Shown here piece by piece: positions 1-7,006 of a stretch of DNA of 9,256 nt. Made by a program: the position numbers and the translations under genes. The stretch is from Methanobacteriota archaeon (GTDB lineage: Archaea > Thermoplasmatota > Thermoplasmata > RBG-16-68-12). Position 1 is the stretch's first letter. Each line of letters starts with the position of its first letter. The stretch is from positions 1 through 9,256 of the forward strand of contig VBLZ01000135.1 of the NCBI GenBank assembly GCA_005878515.1. Direction: 5' to 3'. Below the pieces are notes generated by a model, which worked only from the letters and a program-made list of their open reading frames with translations, had not been told where the DNA came from and did not search any database.

Positions 1-2
1 GA

Positions 3-1913
3 GCGAAGTCCGCGCGGACTCCGGCCGAGCGCGTGTCCGACGACAAGGTGCGGGAGCTGAGGACGAAGGCGCTCGAGGTGGACGGCCTCCATGCCGAGCT
101 CGAATCGATGCGGGCCACGTTGAACCGCGAACTCGCGAACTTCCGCCAGGGCAAGTTCGATCCGGTGAAGTACATCGAGGAGACGGCGAACCTCTCGAAG
201 CAGCTGCAGACGGAGATCGCGAAGCGACGGGAGCTCGAGCAGGAGATCGAGCACATCAAGAAAGGCTCGATTGCCGTCATCAAGTACGTCAAGACCCAAC
301 AGCTCAAGGCCGGCGCCTCGCCGGAGATGAAGAAGCGTCTCGATCAGGAGACGAAGGCCCGTCAGGCCCTCGAGGCCGACCTCGGCGAGCAACGATCTGT
401 GAATGAACAGCTTCGCAAGCAACTCGAAACCGGCCTGGGGAAGCTGAAGCCCGACCAGCGGGAATTGAAGAGGCGGGAGCTGGACCTCGGCCAGCGCGAG
501 GCGGCGTTCAAGACGAAAGAGGATCGTCTCGCATCGATTCCAACGGGCGAGGGCGGGGCCCCGGGCGAGGAACTCAAACGCCGGCTCGAGGAGGAGCTGC
601 GCGAAATGGCGGAAGACTACCTCGCGAAGGAGGAGGAGTTCAAGAAGCGGATCATCGGGCTCGAAGAGGAGGTCGGGAAGCTCAAGATCGAAGACAAGGT
701 CCGCGCGGAAGCCCGCTCCTTCGAAGGCAAGCCGAAATCGGAGGTCCAGGCCGCTTTCTCGAGGAAGGAGCAAGAGGTCCTGCACAAAGAGAAGATGGTG
801 CTGCTCCGGGAACAGGAGCTCCAGCGCCTCCAGGCGGACCTGCAAGCTAAGGAGGACGAGATCAAGAAGGTGAAGGAGCCGCTCACCTACAAGGAGGAAG
901 AGTTGCTCCGGCGGGAAGAAGACCTCGTCTACCGCGAAAAAGTCATCCAAGCGGAGCAACGCAAGATGGAGGAGGCGAAGGCCCAAGGCGGCTCCGTCGA
1001 GGAATTGGACATGAAGTCACGCCTCGAGGAACTGAAGGGACAGATCAACACGAAGGAAGAAGAGGTCCGCACGAAAGAGCGGTACCTGCAGCAGAAGATG
1101 GAGGAACTCCGGCTGCGGGAGCAAGGCCTCATCGCGGAGGACATCGAGGCTCGGGAACAGGATCTCCAGGTTGAGGTGAAGCAGCAGAAGGTCAAGCTGG
1201 GAATCGCCCGGCTCGACGACCTGCTATTCGGCGGCATCCCGTTCGGGACGAACGCCTCCGTGTACGGCCCCGCGTACGTTGGGAAGGAGGTCCTCGTGAG
1301 CTTGTTCATGGCCGAGGGTCTCAAGAAAGGGGTCCCGGTCCTGTGGATCCTCACGGACAAAGGGCCGGCCGAGGTCCGGGAGGAGATGGCGTTCGCCCTT
1401 CCCGGATACGAGGAGTACGAGAAGCTCGGGCTGGTCCAATACATTGACACGTATTCGAAGTCGATGGGCATGAGCGCGGAGGCGTCGGATGCGCACACGA
1501 CCTACATCGACGACCCGACGGACTACCAGGCGATCCTGAAGGCGGTCGACGCGCGGGCCGCCGAATGGAAGAAGAAGTATCCGACGTACCGACTGGCGTT
1601 CCGCAGCGTCTCGACGCTCATCGCGTACCTCGACCCGACGACGACGTTCAAATTCCTCCAGCCCTTCGTCGGTCGGCGGAAGCGGGACAAGGCCGTGGCC
1701 TTCTACGTGATCGAGAAGGGGATGCACGAGGAGCAAGAGATTCAGATGCTCGGCTCGCTCATGGATGGGAGCATCGAGTTCAAGGTCGAGCAGCTGAAGT
1801 CATTCCTGTGTATCAAGGGCATCTGCGACGTGCAGAGTCGCGGCTGGATCCGGTACACGTACACGAAGTCGAGCTTGTCGATCGGATCGTTCAGTTTGGA
1901 CCACATCAAGTGA
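3..1913 (+). CDS. Coiled-coil protein with degenerate KaiC/RadA-like C-terminal domain (5' end probably outside window)
   Basis: Counting from the GTG at 33, residues 1-385 are almost continuous charged heptad sequence rich in Glu, Lys, Arg, Leu and Gln, a long coiled coil. From about residue 387 (VKLGIARLDDLLFGGIP) a RecA-fold domain of the KaiC/RAD55 type begins. The loop at the Walker A position is GPAYVGKE (412-419), with Glu where Ser or Thr normally binds Mg-ATP. The strand at the Walker B position, LAFRSVSTL (521-529), has Arg524 where an Asp is expected. The domain ends in the usual beta-rich tail. Such KaiC-like proteins are common in euryarchaea and thought to act in signalling or as scaffolds; this copy is probably a weak or inactive ATPase (inference). 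The frame stays open leftward from the GTG to base 3 and no ribosome-binding site precedes that GTG, so the real start is probably upstream. The coding frame is secure; the cellular role is unknown. Confidence 0.88.
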   Translation, partial: AKSARTPAERVSDDKVRELRTKALEVDGLHAELESMRATLNRELANFRQGKFDPVKYIEETANLSKQLQTEIAKRRELEQEIEHIKKGSIAVIKYVKTQQLKAGASPEMKKRLDQETKARQALEADLGEQRSVNEQLRKQLETGLGKLKPDQRELKRRELDLGQREAAFKTKEDRLASIPTGEGGAPGEELKRRLEEELREMAEDYLAKEEEFKKRIIGLEEEVGKLKIEDKVRAEARSFEGKPKSEVQAAFSRKEQEVLHKEKMVLLREQELQRLQADLQAKEDEIKKVKEPLTYKEEELLRREEDLVYREKVIQAEQRKMEEAKAQGGSVEELDMKSRLEELKGQINTKEEEVRTKERYLQQKMEELRLREQGLIAEDIEAREQDLQVEVKQQKVKLGIARLDDLLFGGIPFGTNASVYGPAYVGKEVLVSLFMAEGLKKGVPVLWILTDKGPAEVREEMAFALPGYEEYEKLGLVQYIDTYSKSMGMSAEASDAHTTYIDDPTDYQAILKAVDARAAEWKKKYPTYRLAFRSVSTLIAYLDPTTTFKFLQPFVGRRKRDKAVAFYVIEKGMHEEQEIQMLGSLMDGSIEFKVEQLKSFLCIKGICDVQSRGWIRYTYTKSSLSIGSFSLDHIK

Positions 1914-2099
1914 AGGCCTCCGGGTCCTGATCGCTGCCCCCACGTCAGGTTCATTTCAGACCTTCCGTATGCCGCCAATCCTATGGGCGGTTCGCGCCTC
2001 AGCCTCACGGGTTTCCCGCCGGAGGGATGGGTGGCACCAATCCGAAATCTGCCAAAACGTTGAATCTCACGACGGGATTCCGGACTGGGGAGGACTCTC
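1914..2099. other. Intergenic spacer between the coiled-coil gene and the zinc-ribbon gene
   Basis: No convincing gene is seen here. The spacer is more AT-mixed than the flanking genes. It holds a short inverted repeat, CCGCC (1972-1976) and GGCGG (1986-1990) with a 9-base loop, without a following T-run. The last bases carry GGGGAGG (2087-2093), a good ribosome-binding site discussed with the next gene. No tRNA T-loop or anticodon arm was found. Confidence 0.5.
2087..2093 (+). promoter_or_regulatory. Shine-Dalgarno-like site for the zinc-ribbon membrane protein
   Basis: GGGGAGG contains the GGAGG core complementary to the 3' end of 16S rRNA. Six bases follow before an ATA codon at 2100, which is in frame with the zinc-ribbon protein. 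The first ATG in that frame, at 2145, lies more than 50 bases away and has no such site. This either marks an unusual start codon or is a chance match. Confidence 0.4.
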
Positions 2100-2144
2100 A
2101 TAGATCGGACGGGGAAAGTATCAGTCATTGGTCTCGGTCTCCTG

Positions 2145-2441
2145 ATGACTGGTTTCGGATTCTATTTGCTCAATCTCTGCACATGGTCGTACGGCACCTT
2201 GTGCGTCTCTCGGGCGGATGCCATCCCTGGCTTTATTCTCGCGATTTCAGGATCGCTCATCCTGGGGGCTGGAATCCTCTGGCTCCTGGGTCCGTGGGGA
2301 ACTTTTGCGTACCCTCGCATCGCGGTCTATTGCACCGTGTGCGGTCATCGCCTCGAATGGGTCTTGGACTCCGGCCAATGGTATTGCTCCCGCTGTGGCG
2401 AGTTCCGGCTACGAGAGACCAAGCCACAGCCTCACATGTGA
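2145..2441 (+). CDS. Small membrane protein with two hydrophobic helices and a C-terminal zinc ribbon
   Basis: Counted from the ATG, the 98-residue product has a hydrophobic stretch at the start, a clear transmembrane helix at about 27-49 (AIPGFILAISGSLILGAGIL), and a zinc-ribbon signature near the end: Cys63-x2-Cys66 and Cys81-x2-Cys84, each pair followed by Gly. It is probably anchored in the membrane with the ribbon on the cytoplasmic face (inference). The ATG lies inside the first hydrophobic helix. Reading upstream in frame, the helix continues as VSVIGLGLL and the frame stays open to a TGA at 2061-2063. A start at the ATA codon at 2100, behind a good ribosome-binding site, would give 113 residues and a complete helical hairpin. 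Similar small zinc-ribbon membrane proteins are frequent, uncharacterised archaeal genes. No specific function is assigned. The paired cysteines distinguish this frame from the overlapping ones. Confidence 0.65.
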   Translation: MTGFGFYLLNLCTWSYGTLCVSRADAIPGFILAISGSLILGAGILWLLGPWGTFAYPRIAVYCTVCGHRLEWVLDSGQWYCSRCGEFRLRETKPQPHM

Positions 2442-2561
2442 TTTAGGCTGTGCGGCGGGCAACTGCAAGAGAATGTCGCCACCAAGAACAGTTCGAGAGG
2501 TGTCGGAGCAGAGAGAACCCTAATTTGCGGGCGGGAGGGTCGACCTTGTGATAGAAACGCG
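2442..2561. other. Convergent intergenic spacer
   Basis: These 120 bases lie between the ends of two convergent genes. No open frame with recognisable protein features, no clear hairpin and no long T-tract on either strand was seen. It presumably contains the 3' ends of both transcripts. Confidence 0.5.
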
Positions 2562-3002
2562 TCACGCGATTTCGGGGGAGCGCCCTTTCGCGGGCTTAAC
2601 AGGCTGCTGGGGGACGTTTACCTGCGGGATCGGGACGGGCGGCGGGAGTCGGAGTTCGCGGGCGAGGATTACGGCCTCTGGGATGCAGTTCGACATGATG
2701 ACCGTGTGGATTTCTTGCGCCACATCGGGAGGCATCTGGCCCCCGGCCGACCAACTCTTCACGAGAGCCCGGGCGTCGCCTTCCCAGAGGAGGTTCCCTT
2801 CGATCTGGATGAGTCCGACGACCGCCTCCGAGGCGTGGTAGTTCGCGGTAAAGCGGAAGTCGACGGAGGCTTGGCGGTCCGCGAGTTCGGAGATCAGGGT
2901 GACCGTGCTGTTGTGGTCCACCCGCAAGTTCACCCACCGGTCGGTCGGCTTCACGAACCGGCGGCCGTCCACGCTGGAGAATTCGAACGTCTTGATGGGC
3001 AT
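2562..3002 (-). CDS. Conserved hypothetical protein, possibly SecB-like
   Basis: The 146-residue soluble protein has no signal peptide or membrane helix. The middle (about 30-75) alternates polar and hydrophobic residues like antiparallel beta strands, for example VDFRFTANY and GLIQIEGNLLWEG. It is followed by an amphipathic helix (VAQEIHTVIMSNCIPEAVILAREL) and a proline-rich end, LRLPPPVPIPQVNVP. This order, strands, then a helix ending in an ALARE-type stretch, then a leucine/proline segment ending in VN, resembles SecB (which ends its core in ARE and a PVNF-type segment). That similarity is by eye only; the protein may instead be an archaeal-specific family of unknown role. The ATG at 3002 has no ribosome-binding site but sits about 30 bases from a TATA-like box, which suggests a short or absent leader. 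Codon use is strongly GC-ending, like the coiled-coil gene. It is divergent from tiaS. Confidence 0.75.
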   Translation of the reverse strand: MPIKTFEFSSVDGRRFVKPTDRWVNLRVDHNSTVTLISELADRQASVDFRFTANYHASEAVVGLIQIEGNLLWEGDARALVKSWSAGGQMPPDVAQEIHTVIMSNCIPEAVILARELRLPPPVPIPQVNVPQQPVKPAKGRSPEIA

Positions 3003-3029
3003 GGACTCACTGCTTCGAACGGACCGAGT

Positions 3030-3041
3030 CTATTTGAATGT
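3030..3041 (-). promoter_or_regulatory. TATA-like promoter element of the SecB-like gene
   Basis: On the minus strand this reads ACATTCAAATAG, an AT-rich island in GC-rich surroundings. Its centre lies about 33 bases upstream of the ATG at 3002. With the usual archaeal TATA-to-start distance of about 26, transcription would begin only a few bases before the ATG, consistent with the missing ribosome-binding site. The same 12 bases occur before the binding-protein gene at 7898-7909. Confidence 0.5.
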
Positions 3042-3086
3042 TCGCGGGAGCGGGGATTTTAGCCCGGACTGACGTTCGGAGTGACG

Positions 3087-4484
3087 ATGGTTCTCTGGAT
3101 CGGGATCGACGACACGGACAGCTTGCAGGGAATGTGCACTACGTTCCTTGCCACGGAGATCGTGCGCGACCTCACCCAGGATTTCGACCTGATCGGATAC
3201 CCGCGGCTTGTACGTCTCAATCCTAACATTCCCTGGAAGACACGCGGGAACGGAGCCGTGTGCATCCGGATCGGCGAAGGGGAAGGGCCCGGGTCCATCG
3301 TTGGATCGATTGCGGGACGATTCATCGTTTCCTACCGCAGAGGGCGAACTCCCCAGGGTATGGAGGCGGTCGCCAAGCGCGTTGCGCGGCTCGTAGAGTG
3401 CTGGTCACGATTCGAGGACCCGACGACCAATCCCGCTTTCGTCGTCTTAGGAAAGCAGCCGACCGCGGGTTTGTATTGGAAAGCCGTCCGCGGCGTCGTG
3501 TCGAAACGATATGCGCGAGTGGTCTCTCAGGGCCGAGGACTCATGCGACCCTACAAGAACGGCCGTGGTCTGATTGGTGCGCTTGCGTCTGTCGCATGGC
3601 GGCCCCATGATCGCACCTACGAAATCCTTACGTACCGCGCGCGGGAAGCTTGGGCGACCAATAGACAGATCGATCCCGGATCCGTAGTCCGAATGGATCG
3701 CGCGTTCCCTTCGACGTTCAACAACTATGACTACCAAACGCAGCAGGTTGTTATCGCCCCTCATTCTCCCTGTCCTGTCCTCTTCGGAATCCGCGGTGAC
3801 GATCCCTCGATTCTTCCTGCCGCAATGAATTTGATTGAAGGGGAGCGACCGGAGCGGTGGCTCATCTTTGAGACAAACCAGGGGACCGACGACCACGTGA
3901 GTGGAGGTCCACCGTTTGGATCGTGGTCTACCGTGCGATGGTCAGGCGCCGTTCAATCCCTTCCCCGCATCCTGCCCGGGGGGCACGTTGTCGTGCGCGT
4001 TGCAAACCTCGACTTTACAGCATACGAGCCATCCAAGCAGTTCCGCTCGGTTGTACGAAAACTGGTCCCGGGAGACCGGGTCCAAGCGGTGGGGGCGATG
4101 CGGCGACGTCCGAGGACTTTGAATCTCGAGAAGCTTCTTGTCGAGTCGACAGTAGACGTGCCACAGAAGGTCGCGAACCCATGGTGTTCCCGCTGCCAGA
4201 AACGAGCGAAATCGATGGGTCACCAAGCGGGTTTCCGTTGTGTTCGCTGCGGCAAACGGTTTCCCGTCTCCGCTGCCATTTTCGCCCAAATCGGGCGGGG
4301 GCTCTTGCCGGGCTGGTACGAACCTCCGGTATTTGCTCGCAGGCATCTATCGAAGCCATTGAAACGGATGCACCCGAAGTTCACACGCGATCGAGTCGCG
4401 CAAAACGAGCTGCAAAAAGAGCCCTCCGTTGGGGTTCCGCCACTCCCAGTCCAGGAATCCGTTTCACGCGCTCGAGAAAAGTGA
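3087..4484 (+). CDS. tiaS: tRNA(Ile2) 2-agmatinylcytidine synthetase TiaS
   Basis: TiaS uses ATP and agmatine to convert C34 of the CAU anticodon of tRNA-Ile2 to agmatidine, so that the tRNA reads AUA and not AUG; it is found only in archaea. The 465-residue product shows the family layout: GIDDTDS near the start (6-12), GMCTT with Thr18 (the residue autophosphorylated in the Archaeoglobus enzyme, same number), IPWKTRGNGAV (48-58), a ferredoxin-like middle containing GRGLIGALASV, an OB-fold near 290-358, and a zinc ribbon Cys367/Cys370/Cys385/Cys388. The ATG at 3087 is preferred over the GTG at 3081, two codons earlier, because GGAG ends 5 bases before the ATG and because it puts Thr18 in register. 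The tail after about residue 430 is longer than family expectation and overlaps the opposite-strand permease gene by 104 bases. An AT-rich ATTTTAG at 3056-3062 could be the promoter (weak). Confidence 0.95.
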   Translation: MVLWIGIDDTDSLQGMCTTFLATEIVRDLTQDFDLIGYPRLVRLNPNIPWKTRGNGAVCIRIGEGEGPGSIVGSIAGRFIVSYRRGRTPQGMEAVAKRVARLVECWSRFEDPTTNPAFVVLGKQPTAGLYWKAVRGVVSKRYARVVSQGRGLMRPYKNGRGLIGALASVAWRPHDRTYEILTYRAREAWATNRQIDPGSVVRMDRAFPSTFNNYDYQTQQVVIAPHSPCPVLFGIRGDDPSILPAAMNLIEGERPERWLIFETNQGTDDHVSGGPPFGSWSTVRWSGAVQSLPRILPGGHVVVRVANLDFTAYEPSKQFRSVVRKLVPGDRVQAVGAMRRRPRTLNLEKLLVESTVDVPQKVANPWCSRCQKRAKSMGHQAGFRCVRCGKRFPVSAAIFAQIGRGLLPGWYEPPVFARRHLSKPLKRMHPKFTRDRVAQNELQKEPSVGVPPLPVQESVSRAREK

Positions 4485-5274
4485 CCGCCCGGCTCAGGGG
4501 AATGAGAATGGCAAGGTAGAAGAATGAACCGAGGATGAATGCGTCGATGGGGTGGTTCAGCTTTGTTCCAATGTAATCCATTCCCCATAAGAGTTCTTGG
4601 ACGGCGATGAGCCACAAGAGGGAGCTGGCCTTGAACAGGGCAATCCACTCGTTGGCGAGGGGCAGGGTAATGAGTCTGAGCCCTTGGGGAAACGTGATGC
4701 TCGCAAAAGTCTGCGTCGGACGCATCCCAATAGATTTCGCCGCTTCGATCTGGCCTTGGCCGACGGATTGAAACCCGGCCCGGAACACTTCGGTCTGGTA
4801 GCCCGTCGTGTTGACCGAAAGCGCGGCGATTCCCGCCCACAGACTGATTCCTGGAACTCCTTGGAACGTGCTTGTCACCCAGAACTGGATGAGGAATATC
4901 TGGACCAAGGCAGGTGTCCCGCGGATCACTTCCGCGTAGCCGGTGACTATCGCGTAGAGGGGGGACGCGACTCCCCGAGCGAGCCCCCCTCGTCGGATCA
5001 TCCCCGGTCCGAAAGCCCTGACGAGTCCCATCGGAATGGCCAAACCGAAACCGACCGCGAAACTGATGACTGTCGCCTCAAGCGATGTGAGTGCATACCG
5101 GAGCAGAAAACTCCAGTGCGAGGCCATGAAATCGAAGCTGATTTCGCCAATGTCGTTTAGGGCGGTCAATAACAACCCGACCACCGCGAGGAGACCGACG
5201 ATCCCGACTCCAGTCTTGAACAGCGGCTCGTCCCAAACGCGACGCCAACCTGAATCGCGGCCGGGGTCGCGCAT
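4381..5274 (-). CDS. Polar amino acid ABC transporter permease (permease B, HisM/GlnP family)
   Basis: This integral membrane subunit of an amino acid importer has 297 residues. A cytoplasmic start is followed by hydrophobic helices at about 22-40 and 62-88 and several more to about residue 265. The motif that docks on the ATPase is IEAAKSIG followed by the conserved Pro (Glu177, Gly183, Pro196). YAEVIRGTPALVQIFLIQF (113-131) is the typical family helix. The ATG at 5274 lies 3 bases after the ATPase stop, with GGGTGAG just before it as a ribosome-binding site, so it is translated as the last gene of the operon. It differs in sequence from permease A, so the pore is probably a heterodimer, as in HisQM or ArtQM (inference). 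The last 34 codons overlap the end of tiaS on the other strand. Substrate unknown. Confidence 0.93.
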   Translation of the reverse strand: MRDPGRDSGWRRVWDEPLFKTGVGIVGLLAVVGLLLTALNDIGEISFDFMASHWSFLLRYALTSLEATVISFAVGFGLAIPMGLVRAFGPGMIRRGGLARGVASPLYAIVTGYAEVIRGTPALVQIFLIQFWVTSTFQGVPGISLWAGIAALSVNTTGYQTEVFRAGFQSVGQGQIEAAKSIGMRPTQTFASITFPQGLRLITLPLANEWIALFKASSLLWLIAVQELLWGMDYIGTKLNHPIDAFILGSFFYLAILIPLSRAVTFLERVKRIPGLGVAEPQRRALFAARFARLDRV

Positions 5275-5277
5275 GTC

Positions 5278-6024
5278 TCACCCAAGGATCTTTCCGATGA
5301 AGGCGCGCATCCGATCGGTCTTCGGACTCGCAAAGACCTCCTCAGGCACGCCCACTTCAACGATGACTCCGTTGTCCATGAAGATCAGTTCGTCCGCAAC
5401 GCTCTTCGCGAACCCCATCTCGTGCGAGACGACCACCATGGTCATCCCCTCGTTGGCGAGCTTCGTCATAACGTCGAGCACTTCATGAATGAACTCGGGG
5501 TCTAGGGCGGATGTCGGTTCATCGAACAGCATTACCTTTGGGTTCAGGGCGAGGGCGCGGGCGATCGCTACGCGCTGCTGCTGCCCTCCGGACAGCTGCG
5601 CCGGGTAGGCGTCCGCTTTATCGGCCAAACCTACCCGCTCCAGCTCATACCGTGCAATCTTCTCCGCTTCCAATCCGTCCAGGCGTTTCACTTTCGTCAA
5701 GCCTAACATGACATTTTTGAGTGCAGTCAAATGCGTGAACAAGTTGAACGACTGGAATACCATCCCGATTTGTTGGCGGACCCACTCCGGGCGAATGTCC
5801 GGGTCGTTCACCTTGACCCCCTCCAAAAAGATGTCACCCGAGTCTGGCTGGATGAGGAGGTTGATGCAACGGAGCAGCGTGCTCTTGCCCGAACCACTCG
5901 GGCCCACGATGACGAGGACTTCTCCCTTTTTCACTTGCATGTCGATTCCTCGTAGGACCTCGAGGTCTCCGAACGACTTGCGAACCTTACGCACTTCGAC
6001 CATCGGCTTCTCTCGGTCAATCAT
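5278..6024 (-). CDS. Polar amino acid ABC transporter ATP-binding protein (GlnQ/HisP family)
   Basis: This is the cytoplasmic ATPase that drives the importer. All catalytic motifs are intact in 248 residues: Walker A GPSGSGKST (41-49), Q-loop Gln91 in VFQSFNLF, signature LSGGQQQR (144-151), Walker B VMLFDEP (164-170), D-loop SALD (172-175) and switch His201 in VVSHE. The length and the FNLFTHLTALKNVM segment match the polar amino acid uptake ATPases. Its ATG overlaps the stop of permease A in the form ATGA (6021-6024), the usual sign of coupled translation. A second Met at residue 8 precedes the first core strand (VEVRKVRKSFG) and is an alternative start. Sequence identifies the family, not the amino acid carried. 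Confidence 0.97.
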   Translation of the reverse strand: MIDREKPMVEVRKVRKSFGDLEVLRGIDMQVKKGEVLVIVGPSGSGKSTLLRCINLLIQPDSGDIFLEGVKVNDPDIRPEWVRQQIGMVFQSFNLFTHLTALKNVMLGLTKVKRLDGLEAEKIARYELERVGLADKADAYPAQLSGGQQQRVAIARALALNPKVMLFDEPTSALDPEFIHEVLDVMTKLANEGMTMVVVSHEMGFAKSVADELIFMDNGVIVEVGVPEEVFASPKTDRMRAFIGKILG

Positions 6025-6932
6025 AGCTGCGCCGCCTCAAGCCCGGGCACCCGAAACGCTCGCTCGACCTCTTGAAGGACTCGTGAGACAACAAATGTCA
6101 TGACGAAATAGATCAACGCAATCTCCACGTAGACGAGAAAGATATTGTCGATGTTGCCGCGGCTGATGATAAGCCGCGACGACAGGTTCTGCGCCATGTA
6201 GGCGAGGTCAAGGATCCCGACTGCTGAAAGAAGCGAGGTGTCTTTGATTACCGACGCGAACTCGTTACTCAACGCGGGGAGCGAAATCCGAAACATCTGG
6301 GGAAGAACCACATAAACCAAGGTCCTGGCCTTCGTGAGGCCTATTGCCTCAGCTGCCTCTCGCTGGCCTGTCGGGACCGATTGTATCCCGGCCCTCACAA
6401 TCTCCGCTTGGTAGGCTCCCGAATGAAATGCGAGGGCGAGAACGCTGACGGAGATAGCGAATGAGTTTGGGTCTCCGATCCGATCGGCGAGACCCGGAAT
6501 GCCTAGGAGGACAGCGGTCGAAATGAGAAATGCAAAGGCGATAAGCACGAGGGGTGGCATGCTACGGAAGAATTCCACGTAGACCGTCGAAATCGATCGG
6601 GTGAGCCAGCGGTGAGAGGTGCGCCCCCACCCGAATGTAAAACCCGCGGAGAAGCCAACGGGGATCACGATGCCGATTAGGGTGAGCGTGTTCGCCGCCC
6701 CTAGCTTCAATGCGTTCAGCGTACTCAGTGCGTACGGCAGGTCGTAGACTCCGACCAGTCCTAGAGAGACGAAGACCCCGAGTGAGGCGACTGCCGCGCC
6801 GAAACCGATGGCGACGTTCTTGATTATCCGCGAATAATCGAATCTCCTGAGGGATCCGGCTGAACGCGAAGAGGGGGGAGAGCGAGTCCCGGGGCGTCCC
6901 TCCAATGTCGTCGAGGCGTCCTCCCCGCCCAT
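6021..6932 (-). CDS. Polar amino acid ABC transporter permease (permease A)
   Basis: From the ATG at 6932 the product has 303 residues: a Ser/Pro/Arg-rich cytoplasmic start (1-30), a first helix about 38-62, and a permease core with helices to about 285. The ATPase-docking motif is REAAEAIG with its conserved Pro (Glu192, Gly198, Pro211). VEFFRSMPPLVLIAFAF (119-135) is characteristic of the family. The frame can be extended to a GTG at 7022 inside the binding-protein gene, but the added 30 residues look like translated spacer, contain a pyrimidine-tract-encoded stretch and have no ribosome-binding site. The ATG at 6932 is therefore preferred; a GTG directly before it is also possible. That leaves about 74 bases between binding protein and permease. 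The stop overlaps the ATPase start by 4 bases. It is divergent enough from permease B to form a heterodimer with it (inference). Confidence 0.92.
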   Translation of the reverse strand: MGGEDASTTLEGRPGTRSPPSSRSAGSLRRFDYSRIIKNVAIGFGAAVASLGVFVSLGLVGVYDLPYALSTLNALKLGAANTLTLIGIVIPVGFSAGFTFGWGRTSHRWLTRSISTVYVEFFRSMPPLVLIAFAFLISTAVLLGIPGLADRIGDPNSFAISVSVLALAFHSGAYQAEIVRAGIQSVPTGQREAAEAIGLTKARTLVYVVLPQMFRISLPALSNEFASVIKDTSLLSAVGILDLAYMAQNLSSRLIISRGNIDNIFLVYVEIALIYFVMTFVVSRVLQEVERAFRVPGLEAAQL

Positions 6933-6958
6933 CACATCCGGTCCCCGAAGGCTGTGTC

Positions 6959-6984
6959 GGAAAACAAGGAGAGAGAATAAAAGG
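6959..6984 (-). terminator. Pyrimidine-rich tract after the binding-protein gene, possible archaeal terminator
   Basis: On the minus strand these 26 bases are all C or T except one A and one G, with two runs of four T. The tract begins 22 bases after the binding-protein stop and ends before the preferred permease start. Archaeal RNA polymerase stops at such T-rich tracts without a hairpin. Partial stopping here would make more binding protein than permease, a common need of ABC importers. The TTTTATT within it could alternatively be a promoter box for permease A. Confidence 0.3.
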
Positions 6985-7006
6985 TGATGGGACGGGCCTG
7001 AGAGTC

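Noticed and set aside
929..1498. 189-residue minus-strand open frame
   Set aside because: It is antisense to the coiled-coil gene; the Ser/Arg-rich sequence is what GAG/AAG-rich codons give on the other strand.
1972..1990. CCGCC/GGCGG inverted repeat as a terminator or RNA
   Set aside because: The five-base stem has no T-run and no wider pairing; such repeats are expected by chance in GC-rich DNA.
2027..2446. 139-residue plus-strand frame overlapping the zinc-ribbon gene
   Set aside because: It has no domain-like sequence, while the overlapping frame carries a transmembrane helix and two spaced CxxC pairs.
4220..4840. 206-residue minus-strand frame
   Set aside because: It overlaps tiaS and permease B in another frame, has low-complexity Arg/Pro/His composition and no motif.
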